Part shown: positions 1-8,122 of the stretch, piece by piece
Layout: each line of letters opens with the position of its first letter
Numbering within the stretch: the first letter of the stretch is position 1
The notes under the pieces: model-generated
What the model was told of the DNA's origin: nothing
The model's database searches: none
Seen by the model: only the letters and a program-made list of their open reading frames with translations
Translations under genes and position numbers: made by a program
Assembly (NCBI GenBank): GCA_000436035.1
Contig: FR893218.1
Location: 25,854 to 48,451, forward strand
Direction: 5' to 3'
Length of the DNA stretch: 22,598 nucleotides
DNA from: Prevotella sp. CAG:732
GTDB taxonomy: Bacteria; Bacteroidota; Bacteroidia; Bacteroidales; Bacteroidaceae

Positions 1-32
1 TAATTTATAATAGTGTTGCGTAATTAAGGACT

Positions 33-1502
33 ATGGGACATATTATTAAACTACAATGGAAAATCGCTGGAATGCTGGGCATCTTGCTTCTATGTTCAAT
101 GCAAACTACAGCGAAAAAAGTTGCGGATTCCTCCCTGAAACCACGTATTGTCGTACTTACGGATATTGCACCGACAGACCTTGAACCCGATGACATGGAA
201 TCAATGGTCCGCCTGCTGGTCCATGCTGACCTTTATGAAATAGAGGGACTGATTGCGACAGGAGGATGGAACAGCTGCGGGAGATCTTATCCGGACGAAT
301 GGATGGAAAACATGCAGAAAGTAATTAATGCCTACGAGGAGGATCTACCGAATCTAATGAAACGATCCGGACAAAAGGGTTTCCTGCCAGTAGAAAAGGA
401 AGCTGGCAAACAAACGTTGGGTTATTGGCCAAGTGCTGCCTATTTGCGTAGCAGGACTGCATTTGGCAGCAGAGATTTAGGCGTAAGCAAGCTTGGAGAG
501 GAGAATCGCTCACAAGGTAGCCAAATGATTATCGACCTGGTTGACGAAAAGGACGACCGTCCCTTATGGGTTATGGTTTGGGGCGGTGCAAATACACTGG
601 CTCAAGCGATATGGACTGTCAGGCAGGAACGAAGCGAAACGGAAGTTAGAAAGTTTCTGAATAAGTTGTGTGTTTATACAATTACAGACCAAGATGTATG
701 CGGAGGTCCCCCTGTGGATTATGCCTTCAGTTCTCATCAATGGATCCGCAAGACTTGCGGCAAGGATATCCGCTTTTTCTGGGACGACAGCGCCTGGATT
801 GTGCAGAACGCCATTGGAAGCCAGAATTGGAACGAATACGCAACTCATATACAAAATCACGGGAATCTAGGGAAAATATATCCGAAAAACAAATACGGAG
901 TGGAAGGCGACACTCCTTCTTTCCTACATGTAACCCCAAATGGATTAAACGATCCGACCGTATGTAGCCAGGCAGGTTGGGGTGGCTATTTCCGATGGGG
1001 ACTGTCACCAGACAGTCTGACAACATGCTACACAAATGCAGATCCGGCAGTCAGATGCATATCGGAGAAATATGAAAAATACTTCTATCCCGCAATATTC
1101 GCCAACTTCATGGCACGTATGGATTGGGCTGCATACGGCAAAGGAAACCATAACCCGATAGTCATCGTAAATGGTGAAAAGGGATTGAACCCGATTATAA
1201 TTGAACCAGAAACAGAAGAGGAACTCCAATTAAACGCTTCAAAATCTGTGGATCCGGATAAAGATAAACTGACATTCCACTGGTGGATATTGCCGGAAGC
1301 GGGTACTTACACCTCAACGGTAAGTATCAGAGAGGCAGACAAAGCTAATGCCATTCTACGTATCCCCCAGGATGCGGCAGGAAAAGAACTGCATATAATC
1401 TGTGAAGTGACAGACAATGGGACTCCGGCACTGACCAGTTACAGAAGGGTCATCATCCGCCCAAAACTTGGCGAGACATTCAACCTTTCTGGGCAGCGAT
1501 AA
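33..1502 (+). CDS. Secreted DUF1593 protein (nucleoside-hydrolase-like fold)
   Basis: A 489-residue exported protein. A signal peptide is visible at residues 1-27 (basic start, hydrophobic MLGILLLCSM core, cleavage near TTA-KK). The mature part opens with RIVVLTDIAPTDLEPDD; its acidic residues D44, D49, D53 and D54 resemble the calcium-binding Asp cluster of inosine-uridine nucleoside hydrolases, as known for DUF1593. The last 100 or so residues (about 385-482, with a VDPDKDKLTFHWW segment) form the Ig-like C-terminal domain usually paired with DUF1593. The family is common in Bacteroidota glycan loci and probably cleaves a glycosidic or N-glycosidic bond, but its substrate is unknown to me. 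The esterase gene follows after 66 bases with no clear promoter box, so the two may be co-transcribed. Met14 is a possible alternative start. The family call is firm; the activity is inference. Confidence 0.85.
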   Translation: MGHIIKLQWKIAGMLGILLLCSMQTTAKKVADSSLKPRIVVLTDIAPTDLEPDDMESMVRLLVHADLYEIEGLIATGGWNSCGRSYPDEWMENMQKVINAYEEDLPNLMKRSGQKGFLPVEKEAGKQTLGYWPSAAYLRSRTAFGSRDLGVSKLGEENRSQGSQMIIDLVDEKDDRPLWVMVWGGANTLAQAIWTVRQERSETEVRKFLNKLCVYTITDQDVCGGPPVDYAFSSHQWIRKTCGKDIRFFWDDSAWIVQNAIGSQNWNEYATHIQNHGNLGKIYPKNKYGVEGDTPSFLHVTPNGLNDPTVCSQAGWGGYFRWGLSPDSLTTCYTNADPAVRCISEKYEKYFYPAIFANFMARMDWAAYGKGNHNPIVIVNGEKGLNPIIIEPETEEELQLNASKSVDPDKDKLTFHWWILPEAGTYTSTVSIREADKANAILRIPQDAAGKELHIICEVTDNGTPALTSYRRVIIRPKLGETFNLSGQR

Positions 1503-1568
1503 ACATAACTATAAAGGCAATGTTATCAGAAAAAGATAATTCAGTAATTGATATTTAACATATAACAA

Positions 1569-3473
1569 ATGAGACGTTTAATAATTATTGCATTTCTTTT
1601 CATGAATCTGTGCCTTCCTATGGGGACACAGGCAAGTAATGGGGGCAATGTAAGCCCCGATCCTAATTTTCAGATTTATCTCTGTTTCGGACAGTCGAAC
1701 ATGGAGGGCAATGCCGCCATCGGAGACATCGACCGGATAGGAGTAAATCCAAGGTTCATGGCTATGTATGCCGTGGATGATGAAAAGGCTGGATGGGAAA
1801 AGGGACAGTGGCATACCGCAGTCCCTCCGCAGGCAAGACCAACCACTGGACTCACTCCTGTAGATTATTTCGGAAGAAAGATGGTGGACAATCTGCCCGA
1901 CAGCATCAAGGTGGGAACCATCACCGTGGCTGTGGGCGGTGCCAGTATCGACCTCTTCGACAAGCGTACCTATAAGGCGTATCTGAAGAAGCAGCCCGAC
2001 TGGATGAAGAACTTCGCATCCCAGTATAACGGCAATCCTTATGCCCGACTCATTGAGCTTGCCAAGATAGCCCAGAAGCAGGGTGTCATCAAGGGTATCC
2101 TGCTGCATCAGGGAGAAACCAACAATGGTGATGCCAACTGGCCTAATCGGGTGAAGACCGTGTATAACGATATTCTGAAAGAGTTGCACCTGAAGGCAGA
2201 AGATGTACCTTTGCTCGTGGGCGAAACCGTTCAGAAAGACCAGGGTGGCAGTTGCTGGCAGCATATCGCCATTGTAGATGATATCGCCAAGACCATCCCT
2301 ACTGCCCACGTTATCTCTTCCAAGGGATGTCCGCAGCGTGGCGATGGATTGCATTTCATTGCTGAAAGCTATCGCACCATGGGTAAGCGTTATGCCAACA
2401 TGATGCTCTCTCTGCTCGGCATCATTCCGGATGCCAACTATCCGCGTGTGGACAAAGACCGCCGTGCCTACGTCAAGCTCCATGCACCGGAGGCAAAGCA
2501 GGTAATCTTCGACATTTGCGGAAAGAAGTATCCGATGAAGAAGGATCTGGACGGTGACTGGTATGGCGTGTCTGACCCTCTGGTAGTGGGTTTTCACTAT
2601 TATTTCCTGAATGTAGATGGCGTACAGGTAGTAGATCCAGCCAGCGAAACCTACTTCGGTTGCTGCCGGGAGGCGAGTGGCTTGGAGGTTCCTGAGGGGA
2701 CCGAAGGCAATTACTATCGTCCTCAGCAGGGAGTGGCACAAGGTCAGGTTCGCTCTGTATCCTATTATGCCGCATCTCAGGGTAAATTCCGAAGAGCCAT
2801 GGTTTATACACCGGCAGAATATGAAACCAATTTGAGCAAGCGCTATCCTGTGCTCTATCTGCAGCACGGAATGGGTGAGGACGAGACGGGCTGGAGCCAT
2901 CAGGGCTATATGCAGCACATCATGGACAATCTCATTGCCGAAGGCAAGGCAGAGCCAATGATTGTGGTGATGGAGAGTGGCGATGTGAAGCAGCCTTTCG
3001 TGCCACGTCCTGGCAAGGATGTAGATGAGGAGCGCAAGCTCTATGGTGCTTCTTTCTACGATGTCATCATCAAAGATCTGATTCCGATGGTAGACCAAAA
3101 GTTCCGCACCTATACAGATAGAGACCATCGTGCGATGGCTGGTTTGTCGTGGGGCGGTTGCCAGACTTTCAACACCGTGTTGCCGAACCTGGATAAGTTC
3201 TCTGCCCTGGGAACCTTCAGCGGTGCACTTTTCGGTGTGGATGTCAAGACCTGCTTCAACGGTGTCTTTGCCGACGCAGAGAAGTTCAACAGTCAGATAA
3301 ATTATATGTTCATGGGATGTGGCTCAGAAGAAAACTTCGGAACGGAGAAGATGGCACAGCAGTTGAAGGATTTGGGTATCAAACTCGATGTCTATGTCTC
3401 TCCTGGCACTCACCATGAGTGGCTCACCTGGAGAAGATGCTTGAAGGAGTTTGTTCCACACTTGTTTAAATAA
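1569..3473 (+). CDS. Bifunctional secreted esterase: CE6/SASA acetylesterase plus CE1 feruloyl-esterase-like domain
   Basis: A 634-residue exported protein with a signal peptide at residues 1-22. Residues about 33-285 form an SGNH/sialate-O-acetylesterase-like (CE6) domain: the nucleophile motif FGQSN has Ser43, HQGE lies mid-domain, and GDGLHF probably carries the catalytic His. Residues about 290-370 look like the CBM48/E-set domain that precedes Fae1-type esterases. Residues about 385-634 form an alpha/beta-hydrolase (CE1, esterase D-like) domain with YLQHGMGEDETGW, the nucleophile elbow GLSWGG (Ser527) and a C-terminal THHEW whose His615 or His616 should be catalytic. Proteins of this plan remove acetyl groups and hydroxycinnamate (ferulate) esters from arabinoxylan. 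Both active sites look intact. The stop is followed by a strong hairpin at 3511-3550. The domains are clear; the exact ester substrates are inferred from the family. Confidence 0.88.
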   Translation: MRRLIIIAFLFMNLCLPMGTQASNGGNVSPDPNFQIYLCFGQSNMEGNAAIGDIDRIGVNPRFMAMYAVDDEKAGWEKGQWHTAVPPQARPTTGLTPVDYFGRKMVDNLPDSIKVGTITVAVGGASIDLFDKRTYKAYLKKQPDWMKNFASQYNGNPYARLIELAKIAQKQGVIKGILLHQGETNNGDANWPNRVKTVYNDILKELHLKAEDVPLLVGETVQKDQGGSCWQHIAIVDDIAKTIPTAHVISSKGCPQRGDGLHFIAESYRTMGKRYANMMLSLLGIIPDANYPRVDKDRRAYVKLHAPEAKQVIFDICGKKYPMKKDLDGDWYGVSDPLVVGFHYYFLNVDGVQVVDPASETYFGCCREASGLEVPEGTEGNYYRPQQGVAQGQVRSVSYYAASQGKFRRAMVYTPAEYETNLSKRYPVLYLQHGMGEDETGWSHQGYMQHIMDNLIAEGKAEPMIVVMESGDVKQPFVPRPGKDVDEERKLYGASFYDVIIKDLIPMVDQKFRTYTDRDHRAMAGLSWGGCQTFNTVLPNLDKFSALGTFSGALFGVDVKTCFNGVFADAEKFNSQINYMFMGCGSEENFGTEKMAQQLKDLGIKLDVYVSPGTHHEWLTWRRCLKEFVPHLFK

Positions 3474-3510
3474 AGTTAGAAAAGCCTCTGGCTTTGGGGC
3501 TTAAAGGTAA

Positions 3511-3550
3511 GCGCAAGCAAGAGAATCCGTTATGGATTCTCTTCTTGCGC
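3511..3550 (+). terminator. Intrinsic terminator after the esterase gene, overlapping the regulator 3' end
   Basis: The arms are 3511-3528 (gcgcaagcaagagaatcc) and 3534-3550 (ggattctcttcttgcgc), giving 17 pairs with one bulged C and a five-base loop. On the plus strand the stem is followed by tttattc, so it should stop the esterase transcript. The right arm encodes the last residues of the minus-strand regulator, whose stop codon is at 3530-3532, so the same DNA is both coding and terminator. Confidence 0.7.
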
Positions 3551-6500
3551 TTTATTCATATATTTTCGTGGCGAACAGCCATAGAGGTTCTTAAACATGG
3601 TGCTGAAGCTGGCGGCATTGCTGAAACCGCAGGCGTACATCACGTCGGTGACATTGCGGTTGGGGTCTAGTAACAACTTGGCAGCTTGTTTCAGTCGGAT
3701 GTTGCGGATGAAGTTGTGCGGAGTCTGATTGGTCAGTTCCTTCATCTTGCGGTTGAGATGTACACGGCTGATGCCCACCTTTTGTGCGATGACGTCCACG
3801 CTCAGGTCGGAGTCGCTCATGTTCTCGTTGATGACCTCCATGATGCGTTTGAGCAATTCGTCATCCGGCGACTTGGTCTCCACTGTGTCAAAGGTTGGTT
3901 CCGGACTTTCCTTTCCCATAAACTTATTGCGAAGGGTACGGCGCACGGCAAGGAGATTGAGTATCGTACGGCGCAAGATGTCCATATTGAAAGGTTTCGT
4001 GATATAGGCATCGGCACCCGTCTCAAGACCAGCCAACTGACTTTCCTCCCGACTCATGGCAGTGAGCAGAATCACTGGAAGATGGTTGGTATTCACGTTG
4101 TTCTTAATCTTGCTGCACAGGGTATTACCATCCATCTCTGGCATCATGATGTCGGAGATGACAAGGTCTGGCATCGTCTTGATAATCTCTGGCAGTGCCA
4201 CCTTGCCGTTAGGGTAGGTGAGGATGGTGAAGTCATTGCCTAGCTGTAGGCTCAGGTAGTGGAGGATTTCCTCATCATCCTCTACGATGGCGATGGTGCT
4301 CTTGGAGGAATGAGGTTTTGGCTCTTGGCTTTCTGCCTGCAAGGTGTCTTCCAGTGTCTCGTCGATTTCCTGTAGCTCCTCCAAGTCTTCCTCGTTTTCT
4401 TCCTCTGCTTTCTCTTCGAGGATTTCTTCTGTCTTGAGGTGGGCTTTGCCGAGTGGCAAGGTGATGATAAACTCGCTTCCTGTCTTGAAGTCTTCATCCT
4501 GCGTGTGTGTACTCTCGTTGTTGCGGGCGAAGATGGTGCCATAGTGAAGCTCCACGAGCGAACGTGTCAGGTCAAGTCCGATACCCGTTCCCACATTGCG
4601 GTCGTTGGAATGGGTAGGACTTTGGTAGAAACGTTGGAAGATGGTCTCCAACTTGTCCTTGTCGATGCCCTTTCCACTGTCCTTGATGGAGATGATGGCA
4701 TTGCGGGTGGTCTGGCTGAGGGTAATCTGAATCTTGCCACCGGCAGGGGTAAACTTGAAGGCATTCGATAGTACATTCATGAGTACCTTGTCAAAGTTGT
4801 TGCGGTCGATCCAGACTGGTAGATGCTCGTCTTGATGCAAGAAGGTGAAGGTGATTTGCTTGGCGATCGCCTGTTGCTCGAAGAGCTGGTGTTCATCTTT
4901 GATGAAACTTACCATGTCGGTCTCGCTCATGTGCATCGCCATCTGTCCCTTGTCTATCTTTCTGAGGTCCATCATCTGACTGATGAGGTGGAGGATGCGC
5001 TCGGAGTTCTTGCGCATGAGGTTGTAGATGCCTTGTCGATGGGCATCCTTGTCTTCCTTGATGAGGGAGAGAAGAGGGGTGAGGATGAGGGTGAGCGGTG
5101 TGCGTATCTCGTGACTGATGTTCATGAAGAAGCGCAACTTAGCCTCGCCCATCTCTTCGGCATGGATATGTTGTTGCAAGGCTAGGCGGCTTTCTTCCTG
5201 TCGCTTGCGATAATGCTGATATTGCAAGAGGATGCCGAGGATGATGAGAAAATAGACAAACTTAGCCCAGATGCTGGCATACCAAGCAGGATGGATGACG
5301 ATGGTAAACTCCTTGACTGGTGTCTCGAAGCTATTGCAGAGGGCTTTCACCTTGAAGTGATATGTGCCAGGCAATAGATGGGAGAAGGAAATCTCGTTGA
5401 CTCCGCTCTGTACCTTGCGCCACTCCTCGTCATTGATGCTATAGGCATAGACGATTTGCTCCACATTATTATAAGTAAGTGTGGAGAGTTGGAGCGTGAA
5501 AGAGTTGTCTTCGTGGGAGAGATGGAATTCTTTCGTATCATAGACACCATGCTCGGTGATGGTGTAACCATCCGAATCCATGTAAGGCATGACGGGCTCG
5601 TTGTTGACGAGCAAGCCGGATAGGATGACGTTTGCCTTCCAAGGGTGCAGTTTGACATGGGCGACATCAAACTTGTTGATACCTCCTGTGCCACCCATCA
5701 CGATGGTACGTTTATCGGCGGAGATGCAGGTGGCTCCATCGGAGAACTCATTGCTCTGGATGCCATTCCCGGCATAGAGCCTGGTGATTCTTCCTTCCAT
5801 GAAGTTGATGCAGCTCATGCCCTTGCTCGTTCCCATCCAAATTCTACCGAGGTAGTCTTCGTTGATACAGCATACGCTGTTGTCGGTCAGACCTTGTGTT
5901 GTGGTGTAATGTTTGGAGAGCTTCGGATTCGACAGGTTGTGGCAATAGGCACCATCATCGGTACCATACCATACTTGGTCCTTGCTATCTACAAAGACAC
6001 AATGAGAAAAGGAGTTTCTGACCAAGCAGTTGACACCGCCGAAGGTGGAAGTCCAACTCTCTTTCTTGCGGTCGAGACATGCCAAACCTGCGGACGTGGC
6101 AAAATAGATGTGGAAGTTGTCCTTCGAGAATGCCAACTTGACGATATTGTTGCTAGGTGGACAGTTTGCCTTCGGATTGTTATCGCCGTTGGCTATCATC
6201 TTATAGTTCTTGATGGCTCCATCCGGACTGATGCGGAACACACCTTCGCCCAAAGTCGTCAGCCAAACATAGCCCCACTTGTCGCATTTGATGTCATAGA
6301 TGCCTGTGTTCTTGATGGCTTCGATGTCGAGTGGGTGGTAGGTGCCGTTGGCATCCAGTGTACCTGCTCCATCGGTATAGGTGGCTATCCAGATACGCCC
6401 TTGGGTATCTTGGCATACGCCGAGCACGACAGCTCTTGGTGCATAGTGCCCCAATAGGTGCTTGCCATCGGGGGAGAGCTTGTAGATGCCATCCTTGTCG

Positions 6501-7579
6501 GTTCCTACCCAGAGATTGTGGTCCTTGTCAAACATCACGCTCGATACACTGTTGTCGCCGATAAGATTAAACTTGCCTAGTCGGTAGCCCATATAGCCGA
6601 AGTCGTTGGGACTGAGTGGCTGCATGAACACGCCTTTCTGCAACATGGAGAACCAAATGTTGCCTTGCTGGTCTTCGATGATGCTTCCTACCTTACTTTT
6701 CGACAAGTTGGTCTGTGGACTAAAGAAGAGATTGTCATAAGTCATGTTGGTGACAGGGTCGTAGAGTGTGATGCCTTCGCCATTGCAGCCGATAAATAAG
6801 CGGTCGTTCCTGTTGACGAAGATGGTGCTGGCAGGAAGATTGGGAATGGCGGTTATTTGGGTGAAGACGCTGGAGCCGGGAGTGAGGCGATAGATGCCTT
6901 GGCTCTCGGTGGCGAGGTAAATGGTGCCCTTGCTGTCTTGCTGGATATCCCTGACATTCAAGTCTTGTGTCCCGAAGGCGTGACGAATGAGTTGACCTTT
7001 CTTGTTGAGCAAGAAAAGTTGGTTGCCATCGGCGATTAGCCAAAGTTGTCCTTGTCTGTCTTCTGTGATGTGATGGATGTATTTGAGTTTTCCTAGAGTT
7101 GGTGCGAAAGGTATGCAGGTATGGGTGCCTTTCTTCATCAGATAGATGCCGCACCCTGCCGTGCCTATCAAGATATTGCCGTTGTGCAGTCGCTTGATAT
7201 GCGGAATGTAGGCACTGAAGGTCTTCCCTAGTTCGTTGTGCAGTTGAACCTCGGTGAAGTATTGGTCATCGTGGATGAGCACACCTCGGTTGGTACCCAA
7301 GACGATGCAACCATGGCTGTCTTGCGTGATGCAGTTAAAACAATTGGTGTTGGGCTTTCGAGGGTCGTTCTCGCCCTTTCGCATGGACCGGAAGTTGTAG
7401 CCGTCAAAGACGTTGAGCCCATTGCGGGTGGCAATCCAGATGAAACCATTGTTGTCTTGGAAGACTTGCGTGGCAAGGTTACTCGAAAGTTGGTGGTCTG
7501 TATTAAAAAGTCTGCCGCTCTGCGCATATGCGGCGAAATAACATATACAGGCCAAAATCGTTGTGATGGTTCTGTTCAT
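3530..7579 (-). CDS. Hybrid two-component system regulator with beta-propeller sensor (HTCS)
   Basis: About 1349 residues in one chain. Order: signal peptide 1-21 (MNRTITTILACICYFAAYAQ); two-propeller sensor of Reg_prop repeats (about 25-670; recurring GxIWxxT and GLNVFDG-type blades); Y_Y_Y domain (about 685-760); transmembrane helix 771-790; HisKA with NISHEIRTPL (phospho-acceptor His823); HATPase with N, DSGKGID and GTGIGL boxes; an acidic linker (about 1046-1086); receiver with VISDIMMPEMDG (Asp1143); and an AraC-type DNA-binding domain at the C-terminus. The family binds an oligosaccharide in the periplasm and activates the adjacent PUL. The frame is open up to 7666, but I place the start at 7579 because a signal peptide begins there and a -7 box sits at 7605-7613, inside the longer reading. 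Divergent susC/susD is the likely target; by context the ligand is a xylo-oligosaccharide (inference). Confidence 0.93.
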   Translation of the reverse strand: MNRTITTILACICYFAAYAQSGRLFNTDHQLSSNLATQVFQDNNGFIWIATRNGLNVFDGYNFRSMRKGENDPRKPNTNCFNCITQDSHGCIVLGTNRGVLIHDDQYFTEVQLHNELGKTFSAYIPHIKRLHNGNILIGTAGCGIYLMKKGTHTCIPFAPTLGKLKYIHHITEDRQGQLWLIADGNQLFLLNKKGQLIRHAFGTQDLNVRDIQQDSKGTIYLATESQGIYRLTPGSSVFTQITAIPNLPASTIFVNRNDRLFIGCNGEGITLYDPVTNMTYDNLFFSPQTNLSKSKVGSIIEDQQGNIWFSMLQKGVFMQPLSPNDFGYMGYRLGKFNLIGDNSVSSVMFDKDHNLWVGTDKDGIYKLSPDGKHLLGHYAPRAVVLGVCQDTQGRIWIATYTDGAGTLDANGTYHPLDIEAIKNTGIYDIKCDKWGYVWLTTLGEGVFRISPDGAIKNYKMIANGDNNPKANCPPSNNIVKLAFSKDNFHIYFATSAGLACLDRKKESWTSTFGGVNCLVRNSFSHCVFVDSKDQVWYGTDDGAYCHNLSNPKLSKHYTTTQGLTDNSVCCINEDYLGRIWMGTSKGMSCINFMEGRITRLYAGNGIQSNEFSDGATCISADKRTIVMGGTGGINKFDVAHVKLHPWKANVILSGLLVNNEPVMPYMDSDGYTITEHGVYDTKEFHLSHEDNSFTLQLSTLTYNNVEQIVYAYSINDEEWRKVQSGVNEISFSHLLPGTYHFKVKALCNSFETPVKEFTIVIHPAWYASIWAKFVYFLIILGILLQYQHYRKRQEESRLALQQHIHAEEMGEAKLRFFMNISHEIRTPLTLILTPLLSLIKEDKDAHRQGIYNLMRKNSERILHLISQMMDLRKIDKGQMAMHMSETDMVSFIKDEHQLFEQQAIAKQITFTFLHQDEHLPVWIDRNNFDKVLMNVLSNAFKFTPAGGKIQITLSQTTRNAIISIKDSGKGIDKDKLETIFQRFYQSPTHSNDRNVGTGIGLDLTRSLVELHYGTIFARNNESTHTQDEDFKTGSEFIITLPLGKAHLKTEEILEEKAEEENEEDLEELQEIDETLEDTLQAESQEPKPHSSKSTIAIVEDDEEILHYLSLQLGNDFTILTYPNGKVALPEIIKTMPDLVISDIMMPEMDGNTLCSKIKNNVNTNHLPVILLTAMSREESQLAGLETGADAYITKPFNMDILRRTILNLLAVRRTLRNKFMGKESPEPTFDTVETKSPDDELLKRIMEVINENMSDSDLSVDVIAQKVGISRVHLNRKMKELTNQTPHNFIRNIRLKQAAKLLLDPNRNVTDVMYACGFSNAASFSTMFKNLYGCSPRKYMNKAQEENP

Positions 7580-7604
7580 GGTGAGTTGGTTCTTAATTAT
7601 CACT

Positions 7605-7613
7605 GCAAAGATA
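7605..7613 (-). promoter_or_regulatory. -7 box of the HTCS gene
   Basis: The minus strand reads TATCTTTGC, an exact match to the Bacteroidota TAnnTTTG box. It lies about 26 bases before the ATG at 7579, so transcription would begin roughly 20 bases ahead of it. This argues against any start upstream, such as 7666. No clear -33 element was seen. Confidence 0.6.
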
Positions 7614-7735
7614 ACGCTTTTTGGTGAAAATAGGTACATTTCGTTGCGTTTTTTTACATTTAACACTTCATATAGGGCAAAAGTCGCAGAAAATGCTTAC
7701 TTTTACACCTAATACCACTCAGCTATCAACAGGCT

Positions 7736-7844
7736 TTAGCCCATTTTAAATAATTTTTAGTAAAAGCGGACGTGTAGGTAATGTTAACCTGCACGTCCGC
7801 TTTTGTTTCATGATTCCTTTTTGTTTCTTTCATTAGCCCATTTT
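7736..7844. repeat. 12-nt direct repeat flanking the hairpin upstream of susC
   Basis: The sequence ttagcccatttt occurs at 7736-7747 and again at 7833-7844, with starts 97 bases apart. The copies flank the long hairpin at 7762-7804. The right copy is about 60-70 bases upstream of the susC -7 box, a plausible distance for an activator site. AraC-type regulators often bind direct repeats, so these are candidate HTCS operators, but chance repetition in AT-rich DNA cannot be excluded. Confidence 0.4.
7762..7804. terminator. Long GC-rich hairpin in the HTCS/susC intergenic region
   Basis: The arms 7762-7779 (aaaagcggacgtgtaggt) and 7787-7804 (acctgcacgtccgctttt) form 18 pairs with a single G-U wobble and a seven-base loop. 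The right arm ends in TTTT followed by GTTT, which looks like an intrinsic terminator on the plus strand. No annotated gene ends here, since both neighbours point away. It may end an unannotated small RNA, insulate the divergent promoters, or act as DNA structure or an operator. Confidence 0.55.
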
Positions 7845-7901
7845 GTATCATACGACAAACAATTTGGTTCGTTTTCTAAAGTGATGTGTCTAAAAAAAAA
7901 C

Positions 7902-7910
7902 TATTTTTGC
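7902..7910 (+). promoter_or_regulatory. -7 box of the susCD operon
   Basis: TATTTTTGC matches TAnnTTTG. Transcription would begin near 7916, leaving a leader of about 205 bases before the susC ATG at 8123. An A9 run (7892-7900) directly precedes the box. No good -33 element is visible, which fits a promoter that needs an activator. Confidence 0.5.
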
Positions 7911-8001
7911 AGCGGTTTTCGAGTGTTACGAAGTGTTTACGCACATTTATAATACGAAAAGCCATACGATGAGAATTGTATAAGTAAAAGATGAATCTTT
8001 G

Positions 8002-8048
8002 GTCAAAAACCTAATAGATAAATGAGAGTTTAAAGTCAAAAACCTAAT
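8002..8048 (+). repeat. 14-nt direct repeat in the susC leader
   Basis: The sequence gtcaaaaacctaat occurs at 8002-8015 and 8035-8048 with exact identity and a 33-base period, about three helical turns. If the promoter at 7902 is right, both copies are in the untranslated leader RNA, where they could bind a protein or small RNA. As DNA they could be tandem operator half-sites. Confidence 0.55.
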
Positions 8049-8122
8049 TAAAATGGCTAAAAGCGGTTTTATGTGGCAATAACCAACTAACTAATAATTA
8101 CAAACTTTTAATCTATTCTCGT

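Larger units (their letters stand above)
7580..8122. other. Divergent regulatory region between the HTCS gene and susC
   Basis: This 543-base stretch shows no convincing gene on either strand. It holds a minus-strand -7 box (7605-7613), a 12-nt direct repeat (7736-7747 and 7833-7844) flanking a long hairpin (7762-7804), an A9 run (7892-7900) touching a plus-strand -7 box (7902-7910), and a susC leader of about 205 bases with a 14-nt direct repeat (8002-8015 and 8035-8048). The regulator would be expected to bind here. Confidence 0.7.

Noticed and set aside
1578..3128. A 516-codon open frame on the minus strand opposite the esterase gene
   Set aside because: It is a shadow of the esterase coding frame: no signal, domain or promoter, and its product is a low-quality His/Ile-rich string. 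The plus-strand gene has clear catalytic motifs.
7580..7666. A longer N-terminus for the beta-propeller HTCS starting at 7666
   Set aside because: The extra 29 codons include the likely -7 box (7605-7613) and would bury the obvious signal peptide that starts at 7579.
7736..7844. A small mobile element (MITE-like) made of the hairpin and flanking repeats
   Set aside because: The inverted repeat is a single tight hairpin rather than terminal repeats, the 12-mers are not directly at its ends, and no second copy is seen in the window.
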